The notes below the pieces were generated by a model. That model was not told the origin of the DNA and made no database searches. It worked only from the letters and a program-made list of their open reading frames with translations. Positions 48,080-57,391 of a stretch of DNA of 64,000 nt are shown here, in pieces (positions within the stretch are counted from its first letter, which is position 1; each line of letters starts with the position of its first letter). This DNA comes from Salipaludibacillus neizhouensis. GTDB lineage: Bacteria > Bacillota > Bacilli > Bacillales > Salisediminibacteriaceae. A program made the translations under genes and the position numbers. Location of the stretch: contig NZ_KZ614146.1 in the NCBI RefSeq assembly GCF_002886185.1, forward strand, positions 3,099,608-3,163,607. Direction: 5' to 3'.

Positions 48080-49070
48080 CCCCGGATTGATTTTGAATAT
48101 AATCAAAAACTTCTTCTTCAGAAAAACCACTATTGTCTCCGAGAACAAAATGGTTCAACGCACTTAATGCTGTTGAGAAGTCCAATAGCTCGGCAGGCTT
48201 CATATCCGAAAATATCCCATGCAGAACACCTGCAGCAAAACTATCGCCTCCACCTATCCGATCAAGAACATCAAATTTCACAGTTTTGCCTTCGTGAAGA
48301 ATGCCCCCATCAAAATGATATGCCGTCAGTTCATGACGACTTGAATTGATCACATGTCGATTAGTACAGCTAGCTGAAGAGATATCATATTCTTTTTGAA
48401 GCCTCTTGTAAAAAAGTTGCAATTGCTCCAACATTGTGTCGCCTTTAGGCTCCCAATCAAATAGAAGAACAAAATCTTTCCATCCAGCAAAGCAGTGATC
48501 GACATACGGAAGAAGAGTTTTAAACGTTTCTACTGCTTCTTCTTTCGACCATAGTTTACTACGGAAATTAAAATCAAAGCTCACTTTGACACCACGAGCA
48601 TTCGCCTCTTTCACCGCATGCACAACAAAGTCTCTCATTTTCGGATCGATTGCAGGCGTGACACCTGATAAATGGAGCCAATCTTGTTCAAGATAGACAT
48701 CATCCCAGTCGATCGAACGATCAACTAGAGCTAAAATCGACGAATGTTGACGGTCATAAACGAGTTTTCCAGGTCGATTCGAAAACCCCTGTTCAACATA
48801 GTAGATACCAATTCGCTCTCCATCTCTTAGTATTAACCGATCGCTAACACTGTGTTTACGGAGATGTTGAACCGCACGATCCCCTAAAGGATGATCTTTC
48901 GGAAGTGATGACAATAGAGTAAGATCATGACCAAGATGACTTAGGCCGACTGCAACGTTAGCCTCTGCCCCACCATAATACGCGTCAAAATGAGGGGTTT
49001 GAGACAAACGAGAGTGATTCGGTGCTTGAAAGCGTATGAGAATCTCGCCTATTGAAACGACCTTTACCAT
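48066..49070 (-). CDS. kdgK: 2-keto-3-deoxygluconate kinase
   Basis: 334 residues, PfkB-type sugar kinase. The N-terminal GEILIRFQAP and YYGGAEANVAVGLSHLG, and the catalytic RIGGGDSFAAGVLHG, are typical. It phosphorylates KDG to KDPG. ATG 49070 follows GAGGAG and is four bases after kdgA. The enzyme links mannonate dehydratase to the aldolase in the same operon. Confidence 0.93.
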   Translation of the reverse strand: MVKVVSIGEILIRFQAPNHSRLSQTPHFDAYYGGAEANVAVGLSHLGHDLTLLSSLPKDHPLGDRAVQHLRKHSVSDRLILRDGERIGIYYVEQGFSNRPGKLVYDRQHSSILALVDRSIDWDDVYLEQDWLHLSGVTPAIDPKMRDFVVHAVKEANARGVKVSFDFNFRSKLWSKEEAVETFKTLLPYVDHCFAGWKDFVLLFDWEPKGDTMLEQLQLFYKRLQKEYDISSASCTNRHVINSSRHELTAYHFDGGILHEGKTVKFDVLDRIGGGDSFAAGVLHGIFSDMKPAELLDFSTALSALNHFVLGDNSGFSEEEVFDYIQNQSGDVSR

Positions 49071-49074
49071 CTGA

Positions 49075-49701
49075 TCACTCCTCTATTCGCTCTATAAATC
49101 GACGTGCTTCTTCTGCGACTGCCTTGAAATCTCCGGTTTTTGCGCCTTTGGTAATTTCTCCACCGACACCGACCATGACGGCACCAGCAGCTAGCCAGTC
49201 CTTGACATTGTCCAGATGAATTCCACCGGTTGGCATAATATTCACGAAAGGAAGAGGACCTTTCACATTACTAATAAAAGATGGTGAATACATTTGCCCT
49301 GGGAAAAGTTTTAATACGACTGAGCCATATTCACTAGCCTCAATCATCTCCGTGATTGTCATACATCCAGGTAAATAAGGAATTTGATATCTATTACATA
49401 ATTTTGCCGTCTCACGATCAAATGCCGGACTAACGATAAATTCTGCCCCTGCAAGAATCGCAATGCGAGCTGTTTCACTATCAAGGACCGTTCCAGCACC
49501 CACAATGGCATCGTCATATTGCTTAATTAGCTGTTTCATGACGTCATCTGCCCCGCTTACGGTAAATGTCACTTCAAGCACACGTACCCCACCTTGGTAA
49601 CAGGCCTCGGCTGTTTTCACAGCTTCGGCCTCGTCCTTTCCACGGATAACAACAGCAATTTTTTGGTCAAGCATTTTTTTTAGAATAGTAAACCCTTGCA
49701 T
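49075..49701 (-). CDS. kdgA: KDPG aldolase (2-keto-3-deoxy-6-phosphogluconate aldolase)
   Basis: 208 residues of the KDPG/KHG aldolase family. Glu in RVLEVTFT, the Schiff-base Lys in VVLKLFPGQ and PTGGIHLDNV are all present. It splits KDPG into pyruvate and glyceraldehyde-3-phosphate. ATG 49701 follows AGGAGG. It is 12 bases after the uxuB-type gene. Confidence 0.94.
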   Translation of the reverse strand: MQGFTILKKMLDQKIAVVIRGKDEAEAVKTAEACYQGGVRVLEVTFTVSGADDVMKQLIKQYDDAIVGAGTVLDSETARIAILAGAEFIVSPAFDRETAKLCNRYQIPYLPGCMTITEMIEASEYGSVVLKLFPGQMYSPSFISNVKGPLPFVNIMPTGGIHLDNVKDWLAAGAVMVGVGGEITKGAKTGDFKAVAEEARRFIERIEE

Positions 49702-49713
49702 ATTGTACTCCTC

Positions 49714-50565
49714 CTATACTCCTGAAAAGGCAGAAAAGCCGCCATCAATCGGAACAACAATACCATTCACGAAACTTGATGACTTATAATCAATGAGCCA
49801 TAATAGTGTACCTATTAGTTCTTCAGGCTCCCCAAAACGTCCTTGTGGCGTTTGACTCAAAATTTTATGAGCGCGTTCAGTGAATTCCCCTTTCTCATCC
49901 ATAAGCAATGCTTCATTTTGCGCTGTGATGAAAAATCCTGGTGCAATCGCATTAACGCGAATTCCAACTTCAGCGAAGTACACAGCCAACCATTGTGTGA
50001 AGTTACTAACTGCCGCTTTTGCACCACTATAAGCTGGGATTTTTGTTAATGGACGGAATGCGTTCATCGAAGAAATATTGATGATGGATGCATCTTTTTT
50101 CCCGACCATATCTTTCGCGAAAATTTGTGTTGGCAATAAAGTGCCGATAAAGTTTAGCTTAAATAACCACTCAACCGATCCTGGATCTAGATCAAAGAAC
50201 GTCTGTTGGATATCATCTTCCAGATCTTCCATACTAAACTTTTCGTTTGATGTTGTCGCTTTTGGATGGTTTCCTCCAGCACCATTAATTAAAATGTCGC
50301 ACGTTCCAAACTTTTCCGTAATTTCAGAACGGGCCTTTTCAAGAGCTTCCTTACTGAGGACATCAACCATAAATCCGGCACAGTTTCCGCCTTTATCATT
50401 TATTTCCTTCACGACTTTATCTGTCCCTTGTTGATCAATCGATAAGATCGCTACCTTTGCTCCGGATGTTGCGAGAGCTTCACTCATGTATGATCCTAAT
50501 ACTCCACTTCCACCTGTGACGACAGCAACTTTTCCGTTCAAATCTATATCAAAAGGTAAGTTCAT
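49714..50565 (-). CDS. uxuB: D-mannonate oxidoreductase (SDR type)
   Basis: 283 residues, SDR fold. TGGSGVLG is the cofactor motif, NGAGGNHP replaces NNAG, and the catalytic Ser and YSGAK are present (NISSMNAF, PAYSGAKAAV). The inserted stretch with DLDPGSVEWLFKLNFIG is typical of the YjmF/UxuB group. It reduces fructuronate to mannonate. ATG 50565 follows AGGAGG, and the gene is flanked by uxuA and kdgA. Confidence 0.92.
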   Translation of the reverse strand: MNLPFDIDLNGKVAVVTGGSGVLGSYMSEALATSGAKVAILSIDQQGTDKVVKEINDKGGNCAGFMVDVLSKEALEKARSEITEKFGTCDILINGAGGNHPKATTSNEKFSMEDLEDDIQQTFFDLDPGSVEWLFKLNFIGTLLPTQIFAKDMVGKKDASIINISSMNAFRPLTKIPAYSGAKAAVSNFTQWLAVYFAEVGIRVNAIAPGFFITAQNEALLMDEKGEFTERAHKILSQTPQGRFGEPEELIGTLLWLIDYKSSSFVNGIVVPIDGGFSAFSGV

Positions 50566-50577
50566 TATAATTTCCTC

Positions 50578-51609
50578 CTATTTTTTAATTGCATCGATAA
50601 TGCCATTTAAATAAGTTGCTCCTAGCGCTCGATCATACAATCCGTAACCTGGACGACCTGTTTCTCCCCAAATCATTCTTCCATGGTCTGGTCGAATCGG
50701 TCCTTCATAACCATCTTCAATTAATTTCTTCATGACACCGACCATATCAATCGAACCATCCTTCACAGAGTGTGAAGTTTCTTGGAAGGATAACTCTCCT
50801 GTCCATTTCACGTTCCTAGCGTGGACAAAATGAATACGCCCTTTTGCTACCTCGATAATTTCTAACAAGTTATTTTTAGGATCCGCTCCATATGAACCTG
50901 TACAGAAGGTAATGCCGTTATTTGGGCTATCTACCGCTTGAAGCATATGTTTGACGCTATCCTTGTTTTTAATAATGCGCGGAAGCCCAAAGATTGGCCA
51001 TGGTGGATCATCCGGGTGAATCGCCATCAAGACGTCTTCCTCTTCCGCAACCGGAATCACTTTTTCAAGGAAGTACACTAAATTGTCCATGAGCTGATCT
51101 TCAGAAATGGTCTGATATCGTTCCATAATTTTTCCTAACTCATCTGTTTGAAAAGATAAATCCCAACCAGGAAGAGTTAATTCACCACTTAATGGATCTA
51201 AATTTTTCACTGTTTCTTCATCATACTTCAGTGAGTTCGAACCATCTGGAAGAGGTGCATCTAACTCAGAACGCGTCCAGTCAAACACGGGCATAAAGTT
51301 ATAACAAACAGTGTAAATCCCTGCTTTTGAAAGATTACGGATCGTTTGTTTATAATTTTCAATCCACTTATCTCGAGTATCAAGACCCATCTTGATTTCT
51401 TCGTGAACAGGGACACTTTCAATAACATTGACCTTTAGGCCATGCTTTTCCACTTTTTCTTTTAATTTCACGATCTCTTCATATGGCCAAACTTCCCCAG
51501 CTGGAATATCATAAATTGCTGAAACTATCCCTTTCATATCCGGTATTTGTCTAATTTTATCTAACGTAACGGGATCGTCATCACCGTACCAACGAAAACT
51601 CATTTCCAT
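50578..51609 (-). CDS. uxuA: Mannonate dehydratase
   Basis: 343 residues from ATG 51609, with GAGGAG eight bases upstream; the GTG at 51618 directly follows that site. Motifs include MEMSFRWYGDDDPV, MAIHPDDPPWPIFGLPRI, FCTGSYGADP and HARNVK, and RPDHGRMIWGE near the C-terminus with metal ligands. It dehydrates D-mannonate to KDG. It lies 72 bases after uxaC. Confidence 0.95.
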   Translation of the reverse strand: MEMSFRWYGDDDPVTLDKIRQIPDMKGIVSAIYDIPAGEVWPYEEIVKLKEKVEKHGLKVNVIESVPVHEEIKMGLDTRDKWIENYKQTIRNLSKAGIYTVCYNFMPVFDWTRSELDAPLPDGSNSLKYDEETVKNLDPLSGELTLPGWDLSFQTDELGKIMERYQTISEDQLMDNLVYFLEKVIPVAEEEDVLMAIHPDDPPWPIFGLPRIIKNKDSVKHMLQAVDSPNNGITFCTGSYGADPKNNLLEIIEVAKGRIHFVHARNVKWTGELSFQETSHSVKDGSIDMVGVMKKLIEDGYEGPIRPDHGRMIWGETGRPGYGLYDRALGATYLNGIIDAIKK

Positions 51610-51681
51610 TCGAAACACTCCTCTAATCGTATTTATAACTATTTCTTAATGACATCTAATTCAACGTATACGCTTTTCTTC

Positions 51682-53070
51682 TTACAATGAAAAATATCTT
51701 TTTGCATTGTAGTAACAAATGTCTTCAACGTATTCAGCTAATAAGTCCAAGTCATTAGGTACTTTTCCTTCTTCCACCCATGTTCCAAGTAATTCACATA
51801 AGATTCGTCGGAAAAGCTCATGTCTAGTGAATGACAACATGCTTCTAGAGTCTGTTAACATCCCTACAAAGTGCTTGAGTAATCCAATGCTTGCTAGGGT
51901 TTTCATCTGATCCATCATGCCATCATAGTGGTCATTAAACCACCAAGCTGTCCCAAACTGGATTTTCCCAGGAACGTCCGCCCCCTGGAAGTTGCCAGCC
52001 ATCGAAGCCATGATGACGTTATCTCTTGGATTTAACGTATAAAGAATAGTCCTTGGCAAATGTTGCTGTTGATCCAATGAATCAAGGAAGTGACTCAACG
52101 GTTTCGCAACGGGAGCATCTCCCATTTGATCAAAACCACTATCAGGTCCTATTTGATCAAACATGCCGGTATTATTATTGCGAAGTGGTCCAATGTGTAG
52201 CTGCATAACCCACTCTTTTTCAACATATTTTTCAGCTAGCTGTTGTAGCGTGAATGTTTTAAATTTTTCTACCTGTTCATCACTTAATAGTTTTTCATTC
52301 AATTTACTTTTATAAATACTTTCAATCTCTTCTATTGATGTTTTTCTATAAAACATCTCATTGATACCATGGTCTGCACTGCGGCATCCAACCTCAGCAA
52401 AGAAATCTACGCGCTCCCTCATCGCTTCGAGGAAACTCTGATAATCTTTGAGCTCTTTGTCGGTCACCTTTTCTAAGTCCTTCAACCAGTTAAGGAAACC
52501 TTCTTGATCAATCCCTAAAGCTTTATCAGGTCTAAAAGAAGGAGATACTGTAACTTTATAACCTTCTTCTTTTAACTTCCGATGATAGTAAAGGTCATCG
52601 GTAGGGTCATCAGTCGTACCAACAAAAACAACTTTTTGCATATCTAAAATCTTTCTAGCAGATAATTGGCCAGATTGGATAACCTCGTTTGTTTTTTTAT
52701 AAACATAATCTTTAGTTTGTTTACCAAACAAACAATTTATAGAAAAAAAACGAGCTAACTCAAGATGCGTCCAATGATACAAAGGGTTTCCTAGTAGATT
52801 CGGAACCGTATCTGCCCACGCAGAAAACTTCTCTTCATTTGTAGCATCCCCTGTGATGTAATGTTCTTCTACACCATTCGCCCTCATCGCACGCCATTTA
52901 TAATGGTCACCTGATAACCACACGTCGGTGATCGATTCATAATCACGATCTTCATAAATATCCTTTGCATTCAAATGATTGTGATAATCGACAATCGGTA
53001 AGTCTTTTGCATAAGAATGAAAAAGTTTTTTAGCTGTTACATTTGTTAACAAAAAATCATCATTAATCAA
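51682..53070 (-). CDS. uxaC: Glucuronate isomerase
   Basis: 462 residues. The start is TTG 53070 with GGGGG seven bases upstream; an earlier in-frame TTG at 53088 lies before that site. Motifs include PIVDYHNHLNAKDIYED, the metal-site EVGCRSADHGINEMFY, MQLHIGPLRNNNTGMF and GMLTDSRSMLSFTRHELFRR. It isomerises D-glucuronate to fructuronate (and possibly galacturonate to tagaturonate). It is the first gene of the uxaC-uxuA-uxuB-kdgA-kdgK operon. Confidence 0.95.
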   Translation of the reverse strand: MINDDFLLTNVTAKKLFHSYAKDLPIVDYHNHLNAKDIYEDRDYESITDVWLSGDHYKWRAMRANGVEEHYITGDATNEEKFSAWADTVPNLLGNPLYHWTHLELARFFSINCLFGKQTKDYVYKKTNEVIQSGQLSARKILDMQKVVFVGTTDDPTDDLYYHRKLKEEGYKVTVSPSFRPDKALGIDQEGFLNWLKDLEKVTDKELKDYQSFLEAMRERVDFFAEVGCRSADHGINEMFYRKTSIEEIESIYKSKLNEKLLSDEQVEKFKTFTLQQLAEKYVEKEWVMQLHIGPLRNNNTGMFDQIGPDSGFDQMGDAPVAKPLSHFLDSLDQQQHLPRTILYTLNPRDNVIMASMAGNFQGADVPGKIQFGTAWWFNDHYDGMMDQMKTLASIGLLKHFVGMLTDSRSMLSFTRHELFRRILCELLGTWVEEGKVPNDLDLLAEYVEDICYYNAKRYFSL

Positions 53071-53091
53071 TATTACACCCCCTTTCAATTT

Positions 53092-53142
53092 GTTTGACTA
53101 GTAAACTAATTAAATTATACGTTCTAAAAAATTTTATTGCAA
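53092..53142 (-). promoter_or_regulatory. uxaC promoter and ROK operator
   Basis: On the minus strand TTGCAA (53142-53137), a 17-base spacer and TATAAT (53119-53114) form a SigA-type promoter. The palindrome-like GTTTACTAGTCAAAC (53106-53092) lies immediately downstream and resembles the box at the ROK gene. Repressor bound there would block initiation. Confidence 0.72.
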
Positions 53143-53299
53143 GCGTAAAATTCTACATTTTAAGCGATTAAAATGTTAGTACTATATGAATCAATAACCC
53201 AATAGTCATCTATTGGGTTATATAAATTAAATAAATTAAATTTACTCAAGATCTAATAAAACTTTCTTGTTTTGAAAAAATTGACATCTTCCCCTCAAG

Positions 53300-53851
53300 T
53301 TATATTCTTAAAGACGTCATCAGTAAACGATTCATTTCCTCAACTGATTTTTGAAAATTTTCAAAATACCACTCCAAGATCATCCCTAATATAGCATTTG
53401 CCTGATAGGCAACCTGAAAGTCTGTTAATTCATGATCCAGGTCCATCAGTTCCATGGAGCTCTTTACGATGACTTTTATTCGTTTAAAAAACATTTGATA
53501 GTATGCAAAGTTAGAATTGCCGCTAAAAATAAATTGGTAGGATTCTTTATTAAGATAAACATGTTCAAATAAATGAATCATATTGGGAACCAGTTGCTGG
53601 TTAGTCATCATCCGGTATTTTGTCGTTTTTTCCATTGACTGCTCTAGTTCTTCCAGTAGCTGTTCAATAAATTCTTCGAAGTATTTCCGAACATTTTCAT
53701 AATGGAGATAAAATGTTCTTCTTGTTATCCCAGACAGTCGGCAAAGCTCCGTGACCTTAATTTTTTCAAGATCCTTTTCTTTAAGTAATTGTATTAACGC
53801 CAATTGTAAATTCTTCTTTGTTTTAATGACACGTAAATCCTGTTCGTTCAT
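53300..53851 (-). CDS. TetR-family transcriptional regulator
   Basis: 183 residues. The helix-turn-helix (about 10-55) reads LIQLLKEKDLEKIKVTELCR followed by SGITRRTFYLHY. The C-terminal part resembles the TetR_C_7/DhaS-like ligand domain. ATG 53851 follows GGGAGGG. It is divergent from the KstD-like flavoprotein gene, with two matching operator-like sites in between, so it probably represses that gene and itself. Confidence 0.92.
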   Translation of the reverse strand: MNEQDLRVIKTKKNLQLALIQLLKEKDLEKIKVTELCRLSGITRRTFYLHYENVRKYFEEFIEQLLEELEQSMEKTTKYRMMTNQQLVPNMIHLFEHVYLNKESYQFIFSGNSNFAYYQMFFKRIKVIVKSSMELMDLDHELTDFQVAYQANAILGMILEWYFENFQKSVEEMNRLLMTSLRI

Positions 53852-53933
53852 TGATCGTTACCCTCCCAATATCCTAGAGCAAGTTAAGTTTATTCATTCC
53901 TAGTTGGACAAATTTATTACACAGATGTATAAT

Positions 53934-54095
53934 AAAAATAACTTATTTGTTCTAATAATTCAAAATAATTGATTTATTTTATTTACTATTCTCAATTATT
54001 CTCAAATTACTCCAACATCCTAATCCTATCATCAAATATGCACAGTACTAAGTTTTTTTGAGAATGAAGTTCATGTAACAAATAAGTTGTTTTTA
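53934..54095. promoter_or_regulatory. Pair of TetR operator-like sites
   Basis: AACAAATAAGTTGTTTTT at 54077-54094 and its near-exact reverse complement at 53934-53951 (one mismatch in 18) flank the intergenic region. Each has an AACAA...TTGTT-type dyad. One lies near each divergent start, as expected for TetR-type control of both genes. Confidence 0.6.
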
Positions 54096-54118
54096 TCAAT
54101 CATTTAACAGGAGGGGTA

Positions 54119-55795
54119 ATGATGGAATGGAATGAAGAATATGACGTTGTAGTTGTCGGTAGTGGTGCTGGAGGACTCGTTGCAGCCATTACAGCGGCAA
54201 ATCAAGGTTTAAAAACAGTCATTGTTGAAAAAGCGGACGTATATGGCGGATCGTCGGCTCTTTCTGGTGGTGGTGTGTGGGTACCAAATAATCACGTTTC
54301 AAAAAATGCTGGCTTACAAGATAGTGAAGAAGAAGCCCTCACCTATATGCAAGAAGTGATTGAGGATACTGGTCCAGCATCGACAAACGAACGGAAAGTA
54401 GCTTATGTGAAAAACGGCTCTAAAATGGTCAAATTTTTAGAGGATTTAGGTATGAAATGGGTTCCTGGTATTAAGTATCCCGACTATTATCCAGAAAAAC
54501 CAGGCGGAAAAATTGGTCGATCTCTTGAAGCAGAAATATATGATGCTAGAGAACTAAAAGACTATGAAGACAAATTAAGAACGGGAGACATTGACCCACC
54601 AATACCGATATATTCTGGTAAGGTTGCCTCACTAGCGAAAGCATTTACAAATTCAGGGGATTTCTTTACTGTCGTCGGCATGTTTATCAATGGATTTAAG
54701 CATAAAATGAAGAGAAGTCATGCGATATCCATTGGAGCAGGTCTTGTAGGTCGATTAATAAAAATTGCCCTTGAGCAAAATGTGTCTATCAAACTTTCAA
54801 CTCCTTTGAAAGATTTAATCATAGAAAATGATAAAGTTATTGGGATTAAAGTGGAAAAGGATGGTCAGCCCTATTACATTAAAAGCAAAGGGGTTATCCT
54901 AGCAGGGGGCGGATTTGAACGAAACCCAGAGCTCCGCAAAAAATACCATAACGTTGGGACAGATTGGACAAGTGCAAGTCCAGATAATACGGGAGATATG
55001 CTATTAATTGCTCAAAAACATCAACTTGATACGGCTTTATTAGATGATGCATGGTGGGGACCCGCTACTCTTGATGGAAATGGCAATCGAAAATTCTTAG
55101 TTCATGAACGTTCTATGCCACACTCCATCATTGTCGATCAAACGGGAGAGCGTTATTTTAATGAATCACAATCTTATACCGATGCAGGTCATAATATTCT
55201 GGATAGACACGAGAAAAATGGTCAGGCGATTCATTCATGGATGATTCTTGAGAGCAGACATCGCAACAAATTTTTATTTGGAGATATGTTACCGAGAAGA
55301 ACACCTAAAGAAGTGTTTGAAAGCGGTTACTTTATCAAGGCAGATACTCTTGAAGATTTAGCAGAGAAAATTCAATTGGATGACAAGAGGTTGAAAGCAA
55401 CGATCGACCGCTTTAATGGGTTTGTTGAAAAAAATATAGATGAAGATTTTGGACGTGGAAATTCAGCATACGACAATTATTATGGCCACCCTAAGTACAA
55501 AAATCCAAATTTAGGGACCATCGCGAAAGCCCCATTCTATGCTATTAAAATTTATCCAGGTGATTTAGGTACAAAAGGTGGTATTGTAGCAAACGAGTAC
55601 GGTCAGGCAATGTGCAATAATAAGCCAATCGAAGGACTTTATGCCACTGGAAATTGTTCCGCATCCGTGATGGGACGGGTTTATCCTGGTCCAGGTTCTT
55701 CCATAGGACCAACAACCATATTTGGTTATATATCAGCTAACCATATAAAGGAGACGATATCTCAATCAGTAAAGAAAACTTCAAAAGTAGTTTAG
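54119..55795 (+). CDS. KstD-like FAD-dependent dehydrogenase
   Basis: 558 residues. The N-terminal FAD motif VVVVGSGAGGLVAAITAANQ is followed by GGSSALSGGGVWVPNNH, typical of the fumarate-reductase/3-ketosteroid-delta1-dehydrogenase family. The C-terminal FAD region ends YATGNCSASVMGRVYPGPGS. ATG 54119 or the adjacent ATG 54122 follows GGAGGGG. Real KstD enzymes desaturate steroid ring A; this protein may act on other ring ketones or fumarate-like acids. It is divergent from a TetR gene. Confidence 0.85.
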   Translation: MMEWNEEYDVVVVGSGAGGLVAAITAANQGLKTVIVEKADVYGGSSALSGGGVWVPNNHVSKNAGLQDSEEEALTYMQEVIEDTGPASTNERKVAYVKNGSKMVKFLEDLGMKWVPGIKYPDYYPEKPGGKIGRSLEAEIYDARELKDYEDKLRTGDIDPPIPIYSGKVASLAKAFTNSGDFFTVVGMFINGFKHKMKRSHAISIGAGLVGRLIKIALEQNVSIKLSTPLKDLIIENDKVIGIKVEKDGQPYYIKSKGVILAGGGFERNPELRKKYHNVGTDWTSASPDNTGDMLLIAQKHQLDTALLDDAWWGPATLDGNGNRKFLVHERSMPHSIIVDQTGERYFNESQSYTDAGHNILDRHEKNGQAIHSWMILESRHRNKFLFGDMLPRRTPKEVFESGYFIKADTLEDLAEKIQLDDKRLKATIDRFNGFVEKNIDEDFGRGNSAYDNYYGHPKYKNPNLGTIAKAPFYAIKIYPGDLGTKGGIVANEYGQAMCNNKPIEGLYATGNCSASVMGRVYPGPGSSIGPTTIFGYISANHIKETISQSVKKTSKVV

Positions 55796-55855
55796 TGATA
55801 AACAGGTTAATATAATAAAATGTCAAGGTTATTCAGAATCCTGTAACTAAAAATA

Positions 55856-56344
55856 TTAAAAGGTCAGTCTTACGAACAGTGCCTTTGCACTGTTCGTAAA
55901 CAATTCATGAAACACTTCTGCTGAGCTTTGACCTGACCCAACGACGGCAATAGATTTCGCTTTTCTACATCGATCTTGACGTTCTAGAAACTGAGAAATG
56001 TGATAAACATTTTCTCCAGAAAGGCTTTGGTATGATTCTGGTATCACAGGATCACTGCCGGTACCTATCACAAGGTATTTACATTTATATGTAGTTGCAT
56101 CTTCCGTATGGATATCTTGTACGCAAACGATTGTTGGATTTGCTAACGATACTAAGTCTGCCATAAAGGGGACCTGAAGTCTTGTACCTACAATTAACAT
56201 GCCTAGACGCCAATCAAAATAGGGTTTTTGATCCAAAAAAAAAAAAACAGATTCCACTTCCGGAAGGTTATCGAGTAAAGCCGAAAGACTCAAATTAAAA
56301 GCCCCTACTCCCACCCCTACTAAATCATACACCTTATTATCCAT
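55856..56344 (-). pseudogene. Truncated lysine/ornithine N-hydroxylase of siderophore biosynthesis (IucD type)
   Basis: The frame starts VYDLVGVGVGAFNLSLSALL, the FAD motif of the IucD/SidA family, and has KPYFDWRLGMLI and ADLVSLANPT. It then jumps straight to IVCVQDIHTEDATTYK, so about 60-70 residues around the family's substrate-side region are deleted. It resumes with the NADPH motif VVGSGQSSAEVF, then stops, where relatives continue for about 200 residues. A 14-base A-tract lies in the coding part at about 56236-56249. The 3' end is a 13-base-pair hairpin (55870-55899). Confidence 0.82.
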
Positions 56345-56369
56345 CCTATCTATCCTCCTCCAGTTCCTT

Positions 56370-56473
56370 TCATCGGTCATTAAAAACAGTTCCTCTTTTA
56401 CGTTTCCTGGTGGCGGTACCTTCTAGCAATACTTCTAAATCATCGATTTCTTTTCCTTGAACAAAAAATAATT
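56370..56473 (-). pseudogene. C-terminal remnant of an unidentified gene
   Basis: A frame without start reads LFELFFVQGKEIDDLEVLLE and ends RKRKRGTVFNDR before TGA 56370, overlapping the region upstream of the hydroxylase pseudogene. It looks like the tail of the gene that once preceded it, perhaps another siderophore gene. I do not recognise the family. The region 56474-56696 otherwise holds only a 22-bp palindrome at 56528-56549. Confidence 0.35.
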
Positions 56474-56696
56474 CAAAAAGTTAAGTGTAACTATGGTAAG
56501 TTGTAGGGCAATTTTATTTAAAGAAAGGTGCAAGTGAATTCACTTGCACTTCTCAACTCTTATATTCTCGTTAAAGACTGATAAACATAACCTTTTCTTG
56601 TAGAGGCCGTTGATTATCGTTTTTGCTCCCGGGAATACTTATCCTTCGGCGATGCATGGTTGTTACGCAGCTCTAAAGAAATTGGATAATATTAGA

Positions 56697-57347
56697 TTAT
56701 TCCCAATCCGTAATTCTGTCGATTGGCAAACGCATGGTAGGAAAGCCTTCATCAGCAGCTTTACCGATGGATACAAGCATTACCGGAGCATAGCGGTCTT
56801 TATCCAAACCGAATACTTCATTAATTCGCTCCTTATCATAACCAGCAATCGGGTTTGTGTCATATCCGTGAGCACGGGCAACGAGCATCAATTGCATAGT
56901 TACTAGACCACAGTCGGTCATGACAATATCTCTGCGATTCTGTTCAGAAAGGGTATCATACCATCCCCGTATACCAGGAAGTAGTTGTTCTTTAACTGCA
57001 GCAAGCATGTATCCAAGTTCTACATTTTTATTGTAAATTTCTTCAGCTTTCAGTATGTTTTTCAGGTCACCAAAAATAGCGATCGTCGCTGCAGAAGTCT
57101 CTATCTTTAGACTGTTGGAGGGTGCTGATATTTGCATCAGTTTAGCTTTGGATTCATCACTCATAATCACTAGAAAATGCCAGGGTTGGAGGTTCGTCGA
57201 AGAAGGAGCGCGTGTCGCTTCGCTCAAAATTTCCGTCATTTCTTCACGACTGATTTTTACGGAAGGATCGTAACTTTTGATGGAACGACGTTCCATAACG
57301 ATTTTTTTGAAATCATTGGTTTGAGTAACTGTATTAGCAGTTGACAT
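56697..57347 (-). CDS. Nitroreductase-family FMN oxidoreductase
   Basis: 216 residues. The N-terminus MERRSIKSYDP and the APSSTNLQPWHFLVI flavin-binding region are standard, and ARAHGYDTNPIAGYDKERI and the C-terminal VMLVSIGKAADEG support the family. It reduces nitroaromatics, quinones or similar acceptors with NAD(P)H. ATG 57347 follows GAGGAG. It is 44 bases after the MarR gene on the same strand and probably co-transcribed, as in YodC/HxlR- and MarR-linked detoxification pairs. Confidence 0.92.
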   Translation of the reverse strand: MSTANTVTQTNDFKKIVMERRSIKSYDPSVKISREEMTEILSEATRAPSSTNLQPWHFLVIMSDESKAKLMQISAPSNSLKIETSAATIAIFGDLKNILKAEEIYNKNVELGYMLAAVKEQLLPGIRGWYDTLSEQNRRDIVMTDCGLVTMQLMLVARAHGYDTNPIAGYDKERINEVFGLDKDRYAPVMLVSIGKAADEGFPTMRLPIDRITDWE

Positions 57348-57391
57348 TGGATGATCTCTCCTCTATATGTTTTATATGATACGTAACCTGA

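Noticed and set aside
56610..56906. Plus-strand frame over the nitroreductase 3' end
   Set aside because: It is opposite an unambiguous nitroreductase gene and has no start site.
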